A stretch of 64,000 bases of DNA, from NCBI RefSeq assembly GCF_016861845.1, contig NZ_BOLV01000002.1:1-64000 (forward strand). The letters are read 5' to 3'. This stretch comes from Lacticaseibacillus suilingensis. Lineage in GTDB: Bacteria; Bacillota; Bacilli; Lactobacillales; Lactobacillaceae. The notes under the pieces are model-generated. The model was given only the letters and a program-made list of their open reading frames with translations, did not search any database and had not been told where the DNA came from. The position numbers and the translations under genes were made by a program. This document shows positions 48,131-57,699 of the stretch, piece after piece. The stretch's first letter is position 1; each line of letters starts with the position of its first letter.

Positions 48131-48383
48131 ACTGCTCTGAATGCGAAGCATCCAGAATATTTAACCGCACTCGCTTGGAATACGGTGACTTGACGGCATA
48201 AACGATAGTGCGAATCGCTTGAGCGACCCGACCCTGTTTACCAATGATCCGGCCGACATCGTCCGGGGCCACCGTCAGGTCAAAAGCCATGTAATCTTCC
48301 GTTTCATGCGGCGTAATCACAATGGCGTCGGGGTGTGTGACTAATGGCGTCACGATTGCTTTGATGAGCGCTGCAATATCCAC
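48129..48383 (-). CDS. khpA: KH-domain RNA-binding protein KhpA
   Basis: An 84-residue single KH domain protein with the GxxG loop in DVGRIIGKQGRVAQAIRTIV. KhpA partners KhpB/Jag and affects cell division and small RNA binding in streptococci and lactobacilli. The start is a GTG with AGGAG upstream, ten nt after rpsP. Confidence 0.95.
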   Translation of the reverse strand: MDIAALIKAIVTPLVTHPDAIVITPHETEDYMAFDLTVAPDDVGRIIGKQGRVAQAIRTIVYAVKSPYSKRVRLNILDASHSEQ

Positions 48384-48393
48384 CGTTTAACTC

Positions 48394-48669
48394 CTACTTG
48401 TTTGTGAAACGAGATTCGTGGTACTTCTGAAGAATACCATGGCTGGAGAGCAACGTCCGAACAGTGTCGGAAGGTTGTGCGCCTTTTTGGAGCCATGCAA
48501 GGATCTCGTCGTCATCCAGCTTCAAATCAACTGGATCGGTAAGCGGGTTGTAGTAGCCGACTGCTTCGATAAACCGGCCATCACGCGGAGAGCGTGAATC
48601 AGCGATTACAACGCGGTAGAAAGGCTTGCGCTTCGAACCCATCCGCTTCAAACGAATTTTTACTGCCAT
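48394..48669 (-). CDS. rpsP: 30S ribosomal protein S16
   Basis: A 91-residue S16 starting [20 protein letters not shown], with [28 protein letters not shown] precedes the ATG. It has its own strong promoter just upstream. Confidence 0.98.
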   Translation of the reverse strand: MAVKIRLKRMGSKRKPFYRVVIADSRSPRDGRFIEAVGYYNPLTDPVDLKLDDDEILAWLQKGAQPSDTVRTLLSSHGILQKYHESRFTNK

Positions 48670-48703
48670 TAAGTCCACCTCCTGTAAATTTCTCAACTTC
48701 AAA

Positions 48704-48732
48704 ATCATACCAAAAGATACTCGGTGTGTAAA
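48704..48732 (-). promoter_or_regulatory. rpsP promoter
   Basis: TTTACA (48727-48732) and TATGAT (48704-48709) are spaced by 17 bp on the minus strand. Confidence 0.8.
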
Positions 48733-48782
48733 GAGTTTTTTCTTTACAACCCAAAATCCGGGTATGACCGGGCTTTGATGCC

Positions 48783-50219
48783 TTAAGACTTGAAATGTTT
48801 GGCTGCTTTAAGCCGTTTTTTCTTGTTCTTCTTTTGTTTGCGGACCATGTTGTTCATCGCCATTTTGCCTAAACGGCCGGAGATACCATTGCCCATCAAG
48901 CCTTCCATGCCAGAGAAGTTGCCTTTATACATCTGATTCATCATCTTCTTGGCCTGGTTGAACTGCTTGATCATCTGGTTGACTTTCATGATCGGCACGC
49001 CGGAACCAGCCGCGATGCGGCGGCGGCGACTTGGGTTGAGCAAATCTGGGTCTTCCCGTTCCGCAGGCGTCATGGAATACAAAATTGCGCGCTGGTGCGC
49101 CATATCTTTGGGGTCCACATGGAAATTCTTCATTGCCGGATTGTTGGCGAGGCCAGGAATCATTTTCATGATTTCATCCATGGAGCCCATGTTTTGGACC
49201 TGATCCATTTGATTAAGGAAATCGTTGAAATCAAAGGTGTTTTCCTTGATTTTCTCGGCGACTTCTTGCGCCTGCTTTTCGTCGTAGTTCTTTTGGGCCT
49301 TGTCGATCAGGGTCAGCATGTCACCCATGCCCAAAATCCGGTTCGCCATGCGATCCGGATAGAAGACATCCAGGGCATCCATCTTTTCGCCTTGCCCAAT
49401 GAACTTAATCGGCTTGCCGGTGACTTGGCGAATTGATAGCGCCGCCCCACCACGGGTATCACCATCGAGCTTGGTCAGGACGACGCCGGTGATGTCGAGG
49501 CGTTCGTTAAAGCCTTTCGCCACATCAGTTGCCGCCTGCCCGGTCATACTATCGACCACCAGCAGAATTTCGTCTGGGTGGGCCAAGGCCTTGATGTTCG
49601 CGAGCTCGGTCATGAGCTGTTCATCGATCTGAAGCCGGCCGGCGGTATCGATCAAGACATAGTCATTCTTTTGCAGCGCCGCTTGGGCCAACCCTTGGCG
49701 GACAATTTCCACGGGGTCGGTGTCAGTGCCCATATCAAACACTGGGACCTGCAGCTGCTCGCCGATGACTTTCAACTGGTCGATCGCTGCTGGCCGGTAA
49801 ACGTCGGCAGCAATCAGCAAAGGCCGGGCGTTGTCATTTTCCATCAAGTACTTGGAAAGTTTGCCGACCGTGGTGGTTTTACCAGCCCCTTGAAGCCCAG
49901 CCATCATGATAACAGTTGGAATCTTCGCGGATTTGTTCAGCGGCACTGCCGCCTCACCCATCGTTTTGGTTAATTCGTCATTAACGATTTTGATGATCTG
50001 TTGGGCTGGGGTTAAGCTATCCAGCACCTCGGCGCCAAGAGCCTGCTCGCGGACCGTTTTAACAAAGTCCTTAACCACGCCAAAGTTAACGTCGGCTTCG
50101 AGCAGCGCCAAGCGGATTTCCCGCATGGTGTCGCGGACGTCGGCCTCTGTGACTTTGCCTTTGCGGCGCAGGCCCGAAAATGCTTTTTGTAGTCGTTCTG
50201 ATAAACCTTCAAATGCCAT
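48783..50219 (-). CDS. ffh: signal recognition particle protein Ffh
   Basis: A 478-residue SRP54 GTPase: an N domain, a G domain with [14 protein letters not shown] and [10 protein letters not shown], and a Met-rich M domain ([16 protein letters not shown] and later). It binds signal peptides and targets them through FtsY. It is co-transcribed with ylxM, as in Bacillus and streptococci. Confidence 0.98.
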   Translation of the reverse strand: MAFEGLSERLQKAFSGLRRKGKVTEADVRDTMREIRLALLEADVNFGVVKDFVKTVREQALGAEVLDSLTPAQQIIKIVNDELTKTMGEAAVPLNKSAKIPTVIMMAGLQGAGKTTTVGKLSKYLMENDNARPLLIAADVYRPAAIDQLKVIGEQLQVPVFDMGTDTDPVEIVRQGLAQAALQKNDYVLIDTAGRLQIDEQLMTELANIKALAHPDEILLVVDSMTGQAATDVAKGFNERLDITGVVLTKLDGDTRGGAALSIRQVTGKPIKFIGQGEKMDALDVFYPDRMANRILGMGDMLTLIDKAQKNYDEKQAQEVAEKIKENTFDFNDFLNQMDQVQNMGSMDEIMKMIPGLANNPAMKNFHVDPKDMAHQRAILYSMTPAEREDPDLLNPSRRRRIAAGSGVPIMKVNQMIKQFNQAKKMMNQMYKGNFSGMEGLMGNGISGRLGKMAMNNMVRKQKKNKKKRLKAAKHFKS

Positions 50220-50228
50220 GGTTGCCTC

Positions 50229-50570
50229 CTATTGTGCGGCCTGATCCGCCACGCGGACGGCCAACTCACTGAGCTGTTCATCTGCAGGATAATGGGCCCG
50301 AACGTAGCGCACCAATTGATCGACTGCTTGATTTTGCGCTTGGTAATTAGCCAGCAGATGCAGTTTGCTTTCGTATTCTTCTAAGCTACTTTCAGTGCGG
50401 CGGATGTTGTCGTACACCGCCTGCCGGGAGACATCAAATTCCGTGGCAATTTCGCCGAGTGAATAGTCATCGCCGTAATACAATTCTAGGTAGCTGTGTT
50501 GCTTATCCGTCAGCAACGCCCCATAAAACTCGAACAGAGAGTTCATACGATTGTTTTTTTCAATTTCCAT
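50229..50570 (-). CDS. ylxM: YlxM family helix-turn-helix protein
   Basis: A 113-residue DNA-binding-type protein: [20 protein letters not shown] and [20 protein letters not shown] form the helix-turn-helix. Homologues stimulate SRP components. The ATG at 50570 ([12 protein letters not shown]) aligns with the Bacillus N-terminus and has a GAGGG ribosome-binding site. Confidence 0.95.
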   Translation of the reverse strand: MEIEKNNRMNSLFEFYGALLTDKQHSYLELYYGDDYSLGEIATEFDVSRQAVYDNIRRTESSLEEYESKLHLLANYQAQNQAVDQLVRYVRAHYPADEQLSELAVRVADQAAQ

Positions 50571-51109
50571 CTATTTTCCCTCATTTTTCGCCTTGCTTAA
50601 GCATACCGACCAATGCCCGTGGCGTCAACAACCGGAGCACAACTACAGACTCAAGAAATTGCGGGCACTGCCGGGGCGGTCAGCTTCCGCAGAAATGGGC
50701 TGGAACGTGGTGGCCAGCGCTTCGAGCCTCGCGCTGCGAGTCTTGAAGTCGCGGCTTGTTCTAAGCCAGAAGACCACTGGCTAAGAACAATTTCACCACT
50801 GAGCCCATTTCTGCTCCAGCTGACCGCCCCTAGAAAAATGATAATCGTATTTCTTTGCCTCTATCGGCTATCGTTATCCCGTCCCTGTCAGCGATTACTA
50901 ATCCGGAACCTGTGTCTTACAGCATTCGCGAAAAGGATGACTCTTAGATTGTACAAATACCAAAAAGGTCAAGTTTTGAGATGGACCAACCTTCCTTGAT
51001 CCTTAAACCAGGTGAACAGACAAAAACTCTGCTCGTCTGCTCACAAAAGAGTAAGTGTTCCGCTTACATTCGTGTTAAACTAGGAGAGTAATGAATTGGA
51101 GGGAACACT
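50571..51109. other. gene-less stretch with family B repeat B2
   Basis: The first 100 nt form the ylxM upstream region. B2 fills 50673-50830. The remaining 280 nt are AT-richer and hold the start region of the small membrane protein gene, with TAAACT as a weak -10; nothing else was recognised. Confidence 0.65.
50673..50830. repeat. structured repeat family B, copy B2
   Basis: A 158-nt element. GGGGCGGTCAGCT-TCC-GCAGAAATGGGC pairs with its complement at the right end; the TCC/TCC internal loop is kept as in B1 but every arm pair differs. Inside are TTCGAG/CTTGAA and TTGTTCTAAGCCAG/CTGGCTAAGAACAA (50757-50790). Compared with B1 (TTTGAG/CTCAAA, GCCAA/TTGGC) the changes are compensatory. Confidence 0.88.
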
Positions 51110-51427
51110 ATGGTTGCAACTATTTTATACTGGGGCATCGTCGCGGCGTTCTGCGGCTGGGGTCTCTGGAATCTTGTTTTTTCTGGCATTTATCTGCACA
51201 ATCATGAAAATGGCAATCTCTGGTTCTTCGCCATCTTGAACGCGCTTGGCGCCTTGTTGGGAGCAATCTTCCTGTGGGTCATGAGCAATGTCTCTTGGCA
51301 AAAGTACTGGTTCGATAGCTCCGTTAAGATTGGCCCTTGGCTTGGCTACATCTTGATTTTCTATGTGGTGCTGATCGTGTTGCAGCTCATCTTAGGCCGC
51401 GAAAAGAAAGCGCCAGCTGCTGCTTAG
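51110..51427 (+). CDS. small membrane protein of unknown function (105 aa)
   Basis: Three membrane helices (about 5-27, 38-58, 74-96): ATILYWGIVAAFCGWGLWNL, FAILNALGALLGAIFLWV and LGYILIFYVVLIVLQLIL. GGAGGG lies seven bases before the ATG. Aromatic residues (Trp, Tyr) are frequent. It has its own terminator and is the only plus-strand gene between the exporter block and rpmB. I recognise no family. Confidence 0.8.
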   Translation: MVATILYWGIVAAFCGWGLWNLVFSGIYLHNHENGNLWFFAILNALGALLGAIFLWVMSNVSWQKYWFDSSVKIGPWLGYILIFYVVLIVLQLILGREKKAPAAA

Positions 51428-51436
51428 CCGGCAATC

Positions 51437-51467
51437 AAAAAGCTCCGCCACTTCGGCAGAGCTTTTT
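51437..51467. terminator. bidirectional terminator between membrane protein and ftsY
   Basis: AAAAAGCTC-GCC/GGC-GAGCTTTTT (one mismatch) serves the two converging genes. Confidence 0.9.
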
Positions 51468-51473
51468 TCGTGC

Positions 51474-52475
51474 TCACGATTCGGGTGTTTCTTTGATGAG
51501 CCCTTTAAACAGGCCGTAAACGAATTTATCTGGGGCAAAGGGTTGCAGGTCATCCATTTTTTCGCCCAGACCAACGAGCTTCACCGGTACGTGCAACTCA
51601 TTGCGAATCGCCAACACGATGCCGCCTTTGCCGGAGCCATCAAGCTTGGTTAACACGATACCGGAAATTTTGGTGGTTTGATTGAATTCCTTGGCTTGAC
51701 TCAAAGCGTTCTGGCCGGTGGTCGCGTCAAGCACCAGCAGCACTTCTTGCGGCGCTTCAGGCAACTCGCGAATAATCACGCGCTTGATTTTGTCGAGCTC
51801 TTTCATCAGGTTGACTTTGTTCTGCAGCCGGCCAGCGGTATCCACCAGCAGCACGTCAAAGTTTTCCTCCTTGGCGCGCTTGACTGCATCGAACACCACC
51901 GCGGCGGGATCGCCGCCGGCTTGGGTCGCCACCACCGGCACGTCATCGCGCCGGCCCCATTCTTGGAGTTGTTCAATGGCGCCGGCCCGGAAGGTATCCC
52001 CTGCGGCTAACAACACGGTTTTGCCAGATTCTTTGAGCTGATGAGCCAGCTTGCCAATCGTGGTCGTTTTGCCGGCACCGTTGACCCCGACGAATAGGAA
52101 CACGGTTGGGCCGCTTTCGGCGAAATGCAAAGTGTTGTCCTCGCCTTCGCCCGCTTCACCATAGATATCAACCAGCTTTTGAACGATCACTTGCGAAACT
52201 TCATCTGCTTGCTTGGCATTTTGCAACTTGACCTCGTCGCGCAGCTCATCGGTGAGCTTCACGGCGGTTTCAAAGCCAACATCCGCCCCAATCAGCATTT
52301 CCTCTAAGTCGTCGAAAAAGTCGTCATCCACGCTCCGAAAATTCGCAAACAAGGCATTGAGCCGCTCGCCAAAGGTGCTGCGGCTTTTTTTGAGGCCTTC
52401 ATCATATTTCTCGGTTTCAGCCGCTTCGGGCTGGCCGCCGCCAAAGGCTTTCTTGATTGAATCGAATAATCCCAT
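51474..52475 (-). CDS. ftsY: signal recognition particle receptor FtsY
   Basis: A 333-residue SRP receptor GTPase with a short acidic N-terminus, an N domain and a G domain with GVNGAGKTTTIGKLA, DTAGRLQNKVNLM and TKLDGSGKGG. It docks Ffh-ribosome complexes at the membrane. It follows smc by 16 nt in the rnc-smc-ftsY operon. Confidence 0.98.
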   Translation of the reverse strand: MGLFDSIKKAFGGGQPEAAETEKYDEGLKKSRSTFGERLNALFANFRSVDDDFFDDLEEMLIGADVGFETAVKLTDELRDEVKLQNAKQADEVSQVIVQKLVDIYGEAGEGEDNTLHFAESGPTVFLFVGVNGAGKTTTIGKLAHQLKESGKTVLLAAGDTFRAGAIEQLQEWGRRDDVPVVATQAGGDPAAVVFDAVKRAKEENFDVLLVDTAGRLQNKVNLMKELDKIKRVIIRELPEAPQEVLLVLDATTGQNALSQAKEFNQTTKISGIVLTKLDGSGKGGIVLAIRNELHVPVKLVGLGEKMDDLQPFAPDKFVYGLFKGLIKETPES

Positions 52476-52491
52476 TTTCTTCTCCTTTAGG

Positions 52492-55400
52492 TTAAGCCGG
52501 TGCTTGTTCGGATTGCATCTGATCTAACGATACCGACACCATCTTCGAAATCCCACTTTCCTGCATGGTCACGCCGTACAACATATTCGCCGCCAGCATG
52601 GTGCCGCGCCGGTGCGTGATCACGATGAACTGAGTATCGGAGCTGTAGTCGCGCAAGAACCGGCCAAAGCGATCGACGTTGACTTCATCCAGGCTGGCTT
52701 CGACTTCATCCAGAATGGAAAATGGCACTGGCCGCACTTTCAAAATCGCAAACAGGAGCACAATCGCGGTCAGCGCGCGTTCACCCCCAGACAGCAGCGA
52801 CAGGCGCTGGAGCTTTTTGCCCGGCGGCTGTGCGGAAATTTCCAGGCCAGAATGCAGCAGGTCGTCGGGATCCGTCAGACTCAAGTGCGCCTCACCGCCC
52901 CCAAACATCTGCGGGAAAATCTGCTCAAAGGCGGCGTTGGTTTGATCAAACATCGCCTTAAAGCGGGTTTTAACTTCATCATCCAGCTCATTCATCGTGG
53001 CTTCCAGCTGGCCTTTTGCATCCAGCAAGTCATTTTGCTGCTTGGTCAAAAAGTCAAAGCGGGTCTTAACGTTTTCATACTCCGCAATCGCGTTGGGATT
53101 AACCGGCCCCAAATCGTCTAAGCCACGCTTAATCAGCTTCAGTTTGGATTTGAGCTGAGGCAGTTCCTCAGGCTTCGCGGTGGTTTGGGCCAAGGCCGCT
53201 TCAAAGGTCAACTGGTAGGTTTCCGCCAAGGTGCTTAAGCGGTTGTCTAAGTTGATTTTGATGCGGTTTTTGGCCACCGACTGCTGCTCGGCCTCAGCCA
53301 TGGCGGTGTGCTGCTGGGTATAAGTCGTGGTGATGGTGGCAGAGACCTGGCTCAATTCACCGCGGTTGGCGGCCTTAGCCTTGGTCAGTCGGTCTTGCTC
53401 CGCTCGCAACTGCGCCGTGCTGGTTTTGAGCGCCGCAATGGTTTGCGTGCGGGTTTGCTTGTCTGCGGTACTTTGCTTAGCCTCTTTGGTGATTTTGTCG
53501 ATGCGCGCCGTTAAGGATTCAATCTCGGCCTCACGATCGCGGGTCGCGTCTTGCCACTGCGCCAGCTGAGCAGCGGTGGTTTTGGCCTCGTTCTTCAGCA
53601 CAGCCAGCCGAGTTTGCAAGTCGCTAATTTGCGTCTGCACTTCGGCGGCCGAGGCTGCCGCTTGGTTTTGCTGGGCCTTGGTCGTATCAATCAACTGCTG
53701 AGCCGCTGCCAAGTCAGCCTTAATGTCACGCGCCTTTTGCTGCAACATGGCCAGCTTACTTTCATAATCGGCCTCAGTCACCCCAGCGAGCTTCAGGGCT
53801 TCACGTTGGCGTTTGAGCTGGGTTAAAGTCGACTGCTGGGCCTCGAGTTGCACCTTTTGCGCCCGCAAGTCGGCTTCATCTTGACTAGCCGCCTGCGCCT
53901 TAGTGGTGGCCTCTGCTTGGGCGGCCGTTAAAGCGGTTTGGAGCGCCGCCACTTGGCTTTGCTGTTTGGTCAAGGCCGCCGTCATTTCCCGTAGCTGCGC
54001 ATGCAACTGCGTCACTTCCTGCGTCCGAGCCAAAGGCGACACGCCTTGTTTCTTTACTTGCCCCCCTGTCAGCGCGCCACCAGGGTTTAGAATATCGCCA
54101 TCTAACGTCACAATGCGGTAGCGGTGATGAGTCAAATTTGCCAGTTTAATGCCGGCATCCAGCGTTTCGGCCACCAGCAAACTCCCCAGCAGATTTTCCA
54201 TCACCGGCGCCACATTCTCGCGATACCGCACCAACTCAGCGCCGATTCCCACAAACCCAGGCGCATGTGCCACCGTGGCTTTAATCGCCGCCGGCAGCAG
54301 CCGCGGTTTGATCACACTAGTCGGCAAAAAGGTTGCTCGGCCAGCGCGGGTTTGCTTTAGATAAGTAATCGCCTGCTTGGCTGCTTCTTCGCTGTCAGTG
54401 ACCACCGCTTGGAGATTACCACCAAGGGCAATATCAAAGGCCTGCTGATACTTGGCCGGCACTGCCAGCAATTCAGCGACGGCGCCAATCACACCAGGCA
54501 GTGCTGCTTTGTGCTTCAACACAGCGCGCACTCCAGAGTAGAACCCCGCATAGTCGTCTTTCAGCTCCTGCAAGGTTTCATACCGAGCTTTGGCGCGTTG
54601 ATAAATAGTTTGGGCCTGGTTGAGCCGCTCGGCGGCGTCTGCGTAGTCGCGCTGAGCTGATTCCGCCTTAGCTTGCGCCTGGCCGCTAGCCGCCCGCGTT
54701 TCTGCGACTGCTGTGGTAGCCGTAGCCACTGCCGCAATCAAACCGTCAACGGTTTCCTGTTGTGCTTGCTGACGTTTATTGAGCGCCGCGAGCCGTTCTC
54801 GATCTGCCGCATTTTGGTTGTGCGCCACCTGCTGGTCTTTTTCTGTGGCGGCCAAATCGTTGTTGGTTTGCGCTTGTTGCTGCAACAAATCAATGTATTG
54901 AGCCTGCGCTTTGTCCAGTTGGGCACTCAAGGCCTCTGGTGAGGCAGCGCCGGCCTGAGCCTGGTTCAGCTGCTTTTCCAGGGCCAGCTTCTGCTCGTGC
55001 TGGTGCGCCTGCTGAGTTTTGAGCGCGGCCACTTGCTGCTTGGCGTCGGCCAAATCGTCCTTGGTCTTGGTCACCTGGGCCTTCAGATCCGTCAAGGTGG
55101 CCTGGGCGTTGTTGGCCCGTTCCGAAGACAGATTGACCGCCCCAGTGAGGTTTTCCAGCTTCATCGACTGGCCCAAGAGATCATCATTCACCGCAGTGAG
55201 TTTTTGATCTAGGTCCTGGTCCTTGGCCGTCAACGTTTCAGACTGGGCTTCCAGATGCTTGATTTTCTCCGTCAGCGCCGTCACGGTCGCCGCGGTCACT
55301 TTGGCCTTGGCTTCGGTGTCGGTTTGCTCAGCCGCGAGCTGCTGAATTTCCAGGGCCAGAATGCTTTTGTGGGCGGCTTGATAATCCGCGGTTTGGCGCT

Positions 55401-56046
55401 CGTAATCTTTGGCCAAAGAGGCTTGCTCCGCCAGCGGGGTAACCTGGCGATGCAGTTCAACCACGATATCATTGACCCGATCCAGGTTATCCTGCGTCGT
55501 CTTCAGTTCGCTGTCGGCCTTGGCTTTTTGCTGCTTGTACTTCAAAACGCCGGCGGCTTCTTCCAAAATGCCGCGGCGGTCCTCCGGCTTGCTGTTAAAA
55601 ATGGCTTCCACGCGGCCCTGAGAAATAAACGAGAAGCTCTCTTTCCCTAGCCCGGAATCCATGAATAGATCCACGATATCTTTCAATCGCACATTTTGAT
55701 TATTGATCAGAAAATCGGATTCACCATCACGAAAAAGCCGGCGCGTCACAGTGACGACTGCCGGCTGATGCGGTAAATAGCCATCGGCGTTATCAAAAGT
55801 CATGGTGACCTCGGCGCGATTGAGCGGTGGGCGCATCGCGGTCCCAGCAAAAATCACGTCGCCCATTTTTTCACCGCGCAAGCTCTTGGCGCTTTGTTCT
55901 CCCAAGGTCCAGCGAATGGCTTCGGTGATGTTACTTTTCCCGGAACCATTGGGCCCGACAATCCCGGTCAAACCAGGGACAAAGTCGATTTCGGTTTTAT
56001 CCGCAAAGGATTTAAACCCGTTGATAATCAGATGTGTTAACTGCAT
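52492..56046 (-). CDS. smc: chromosome partition protein SMC
   Basis: A 1184-residue SMC ATPase. The N-terminal ATPase half has GPNGSGKSNI (about 32-41). Long coiled coils (about 165-500 and 680-1000) flank a hinge (about 510-660, starting LPGVIGAVAELL). The C-terminal half has LSGGERALTAI and ILDEVEASLDE. With ScpA and ScpB it condenses and separates chromosomes. Coiled-coil composition (Ala/Gln/Thr-rich) is typical of lactobacilli. Confidence 0.98.
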   Translation of the reverse strand: MQLTHLIINGFKSFADKTEIDFVPGLTGIVGPNGSGKSNITEAIRWTLGEQSAKSLRGEKMGDVIFAGTAMRPPLNRAEVTMTFDNADGYLPHQPAVVTVTRRLFRDGESDFLINNQNVRLKDIVDLFMDSGLGKESFSFISQGRVEAIFNSKPEDRRGILEEAAGVLKYKQQKAKADSELKTTQDNLDRVNDIVVELHRQVTPLAEQASLAKDYERQTADYQAAHKSILALEIQQLAAEQTDTEAKAKVTAATVTALTEKIKHLEAQSETLTAKDQDLDQKLTAVNDDLLGQSMKLENLTGAVNLSSERANNAQATLTDLKAQVTKTKDDLADAKQQVAALKTQQAHQHEQKLALEKQLNQAQAGAASPEALSAQLDKAQAQYIDLLQQQAQTNNDLAATEKDQQVAHNQNAADRERLAALNKRQQAQQETVDGLIAAVATATTAVAETRAASGQAQAKAESAQRDYADAAERLNQAQTIYQRAKARYETLQELKDDYAGFYSGVRAVLKHKAALPGVIGAVAELLAVPAKYQQAFDIALGGNLQAVVTDSEEAAKQAITYLKQTRAGRATFLPTSVIKPRLLPAAIKATVAHAPGFVGIGAELVRYRENVAPVMENLLGSLLVAETLDAGIKLANLTHHRYRIVTLDGDILNPGGALTGGQVKKQGVSPLARTQEVTQLHAQLREMTAALTKQQSQVAALQTALTAAQAEATTKAQAASQDEADLRAQKVQLEAQQSTLTQLKRQREALKLAGVTEADYESKLAMLQQKARDIKADLAAAQQLIDTTKAQQNQAAASAAEVQTQISDLQTRLAVLKNEAKTTAAQLAQWQDATRDREAEIESLTARIDKITKEAKQSTADKQTRTQTIAALKTSTAQLRAEQDRLTKAKAANRGELSQVSATITTTYTQQHTAMAEAEQQSVAKNRIKINLDNRLSTLAETYQLTFEAALAQTTAKPEELPQLKSKLKLIKRGLDDLGPVNPNAIAEYENVKTRFDFLTKQQNDLLDAKGQLEATMNELDDEVKTRFKAMFDQTNAAFEQIFPQMFGGGEAHLSLTDPDDLLHSGLEISAQPPGKKLQRLSLLSGGERALTAIVLLFAILKVRPVPFSILDEVEASLDEVNVDRFGRFLRDYSSDTQFIVITHRRGTMLAANMLYGVTMQESGISKMVSVSLDQMQSEQAPA

Positions 56047-56064
56047 GAACCATCACTCACTTGA

Positions 56065-56760
56065 CTAAGCCTTCAGCTTCAGTAGCGCGTCATTGGCGGC
56101 TGCTTGCTCGGCGGCTTTTTTGTTTTTACCAAATCCGGTGCCCAGCACCTGATCATCCACCGTCACGTCCACTTGGAACTGGCGGTCATGAGCTGGGCCA
56201 CTTTCGCTCAGCAAATGATACGAAATCTCCACTTCGCCATCTTGTTGAACAAACTCCTGCAGCGCGGTTTTGTGATCCATCGCGGCAGAAAATTGGCCGG
56301 CATCGATTTTAGGGAAAATAATTTGTTCGGCAAACTTGATATTGGCTTCGCGCCCTTGATCAAGGTATAGCGCGCCATTGAACGCTTCAAACAGATCTTC
56401 TAGCAAGGTCTTGCGCTGGCGGGCCCCGGCATTTTCCTCGCCTTTGCCCAGTTTGATGTATTGATCAAAATGCGCTTCTTTGGAAAAGGCTGAAAAGGCA
56501 CGGGTTTGCACCGTAGCCGCGCGCATCCGGGTCAACTGGCCTTCAGGCAGGTCCGGAAACTTGCGGTAGAGATAGTCGGAAACCGTCAGTTCAAGCACGG
56601 CATCCCCTAAAAACTCCAACCGTTCATTGTCCTTCAAGCCTAACTCCTTATGCTCGTTGACATAAGATGAGTGGGTGAACGCTTCATCCAGCAGCGCCAA
56701 GTTGCGGAACTCGATTCCGTAACGCTGTCTTAGTTCACTCACAAACTCCGATGCGACCAT
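56065..56760 (-). CDS. rnc: ribonuclease III
   Basis: A 231-residue endonuclease for double-stranded RNA. The catalytic signature ERLEFLGDAVLEL and LFEAFNGALYLD, then a C-terminal dsRNA-binding domain with GTGFGKNKKAAEQAAANDAL. ATG 56760 follows GGGAGGA. It heads rnc-smc-ftsY. Upstream lie the structured family C and B repeats, whose long helices would be potential RNase III substrates if transcribed (inference). Confidence 0.98.
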   Translation of the reverse strand: MVASEFVSELRQRYGIEFRNLALLDEAFTHSSYVNEHKELGLKDNERLEFLGDAVLELTVSDYLYRKFPDLPEGQLTRMRAATVQTRAFSAFSKEAHFDQYIKLGKGEENAGARQRKTLLEDLFEAFNGALYLDQGREANIKFAEQIIFPKIDAGQFSAAMDHKTALQEFVQQDGEVEISYHLLSESGPAHDRQFQVDVTVDDQVLGTGFGKNKKAAEQAAANDALLKLKA

Positions 56761-56810
56761 GGTCGTCCTCCCTCTTCTGCCGCAGACCAAACATCCGCGT
56801 ACTCCTAATC

Positions 56811-56839
56811 ATTATACAGAATCTTGGGACACAAGCAAA
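56811..56839 (-). promoter_or_regulatory. rnc operon promoter
   Basis: Perfect TATAAT (56811-56816) is preceded at 17 bp by TTTGCT on the minus strand, about 50 nt upstream of the rnc start. Copy C1 begins 14 bp upstream of the -35. Confidence 0.6.
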
Positions 56840-56852
56840 GGCAGGCTGCAGA

Positions 56853-56953
56853 GGTCGGCGGGCTTAGCTCGACGAGTAGCCTAGCACTGGGTCTTGCCGT
56901 CGCTCTTGAAGGCGAGGCCCAGTGCGTAGCTAATCGCTCGAGCGTTGCCGACC
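56853..56953 (+). repeat. structured repeat family C, copy C1 (type 1)
   Basis: A 101-nt bulged rod. Nested pairs: GGTCGGC/GCCGACC, GCTCGA/TCGAGC, CGA-g-TAGC/GCTA-a-TCG, CACTGGG/CCCAGTG and a TCGC/GCGA tip. TTA on the left and GTT on the right form a constant internal loop between the first two helices. Confidence 0.85.
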
Positions 56954-56992
56954 GGAGCGCAACTTGGCTGTGGAGACTGCAGAGGCTGCGGA

Positions 56993-57093
56993 GCTGGGCG
57001 CACTTAACCCGACAGGTAGCCTAGCGTTAGGCATTGCCGCCGGGCTTTGCGGCGAGGCCTAATGCGTAGCTAGCTGCTCGGGTGTTGCCCAGC
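56993..57093 (+). repeat. structured repeat family C, copy C2 (type 2)
   Basis: A 101-nt rod. GCTGGGC/GCCCAGC, ACCCGA/TCGGGT, CAG-g-TAGC/GCTA-g-CTG, CGTTAGGC/GCCTAATG and a GCCGC/GCGGC tip. The same TTA/GTT internal loop as C1; it begins 39 nt after C1. Confidence 0.85.
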
Positions 57094-57124
57094 GCAGCGC
57101 GACTATGGTAACAGAGATGCTGCC

Positions 57125-57203
57125 GGCCAGGCCAACCTCCGCAGCAAGGGGCTGGAACGTGGCGGCCAGCGCTTCGAGCCTCGCTGCTCCGGTTGGCCTG
57201 TCC
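57125..57203. repeat. structured repeat family B, copy B3 (core deleted)
   Basis: The outer arm GGCCAGGCCAACC-TCC-GCAG pairs with CTGC-TCC-GGTTGGCCTG, and the shared core GGCCAGCGCTTCGAGCCTCG is present. Everything from the first hairpin's 3' side through the second hairpin is missing. A CTGC microhomology at the junction suggests a simple deletion. Confidence 0.8.
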
Positions 57204-57391
57204 TACGGTGGTTGTCTATTCGACTTCTAAACAAGTTACCAAAATAAGCCTCCATAGTCTGAATCGGAGCGAAAACCATTTTCTGCGAAAAATATACATT
57301 CAGCGAATCGGTTTAATGGCAATTAAGCGCAATGATTTCTGCAACCCAATGCCACGAAAAAAGCGATGCCTTAACGACATCGCCATAAGTA

Positions 57392-57637
57392 TTACTTCGG
57401 TTGGTGGGCGATCACATAGCTGACGGCATCGCCAACGGTCGCAATTTTTTCTGCGTCTTCATCGGGAATTTCCGCCCCGAACGCATCCTCAAGCTCCAAG
57501 ACGAATTCCACGGTGTCGATGGAGTCGGCATCCAGGTCTTCCTTAAAGTTCAAGTCATTAGTCACCTTGCTTGCTGGCACTTGGAAATGGTCCTCAATCA
57601 GCGCGGCGATTTTGTCAAATGCTTCTTGCTCTGTCAT
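57392..57637 (-). CDS. acpP: acyl carrier protein
   Basis: An 81-residue ACP with the phosphopantetheine attachment Ser in [18 protein letters not shown]. The acidic helix II and the Glu/Asp-rich C-terminus are typical. AAGGAGG precedes the ATG. It lies between plsX and rnc, the usual Firmicutes order. Confidence 0.95.
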   Translation of the reverse strand: MTEQEAFDKIAALIEDHFQVPASKVTNDLNFKEDLDADSIDTVEFVLELEDAFGAEIPDEDAEKIATVGDAVSYVIAHQPK

Positions 57638-57670
57638 TAAAGCGCCTCCTTGGTCTATTACACGGCTTTT

Positions 57671-57699
57671 AGCATAACCGATTCAGATGCTAATGTCAC
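57671..57699 (-). promoter_or_regulatory. candidate acpP promoter
   Basis: GTGACA (57694-57699) and TATGCT (57671-57676) are spaced by 17 bp and overlap the plsX stop codon. Confidence 0.5.

Larger units (their letters stand above)
56761..57391. other. gene-less stretch with family C pair and truncated family B copy
   Basis: It holds the rnc promoter (56811-56839), copies C1 and C2 in tandem, truncated copy B3, and about 185 nt of AT-rich unassigned sequence before the acpP stop. No clear T-run terminator for acpP was found. Confidence 0.75.

Noticed and set aside
56853-57093. Family C copies as tRNA or tRNA-like genes
   Set aside because: The 7-bp outer stem recalls an acceptor stem, but there is no T-loop GTTCGA pattern, no anticodon arm and the fold is a single bulged rod.
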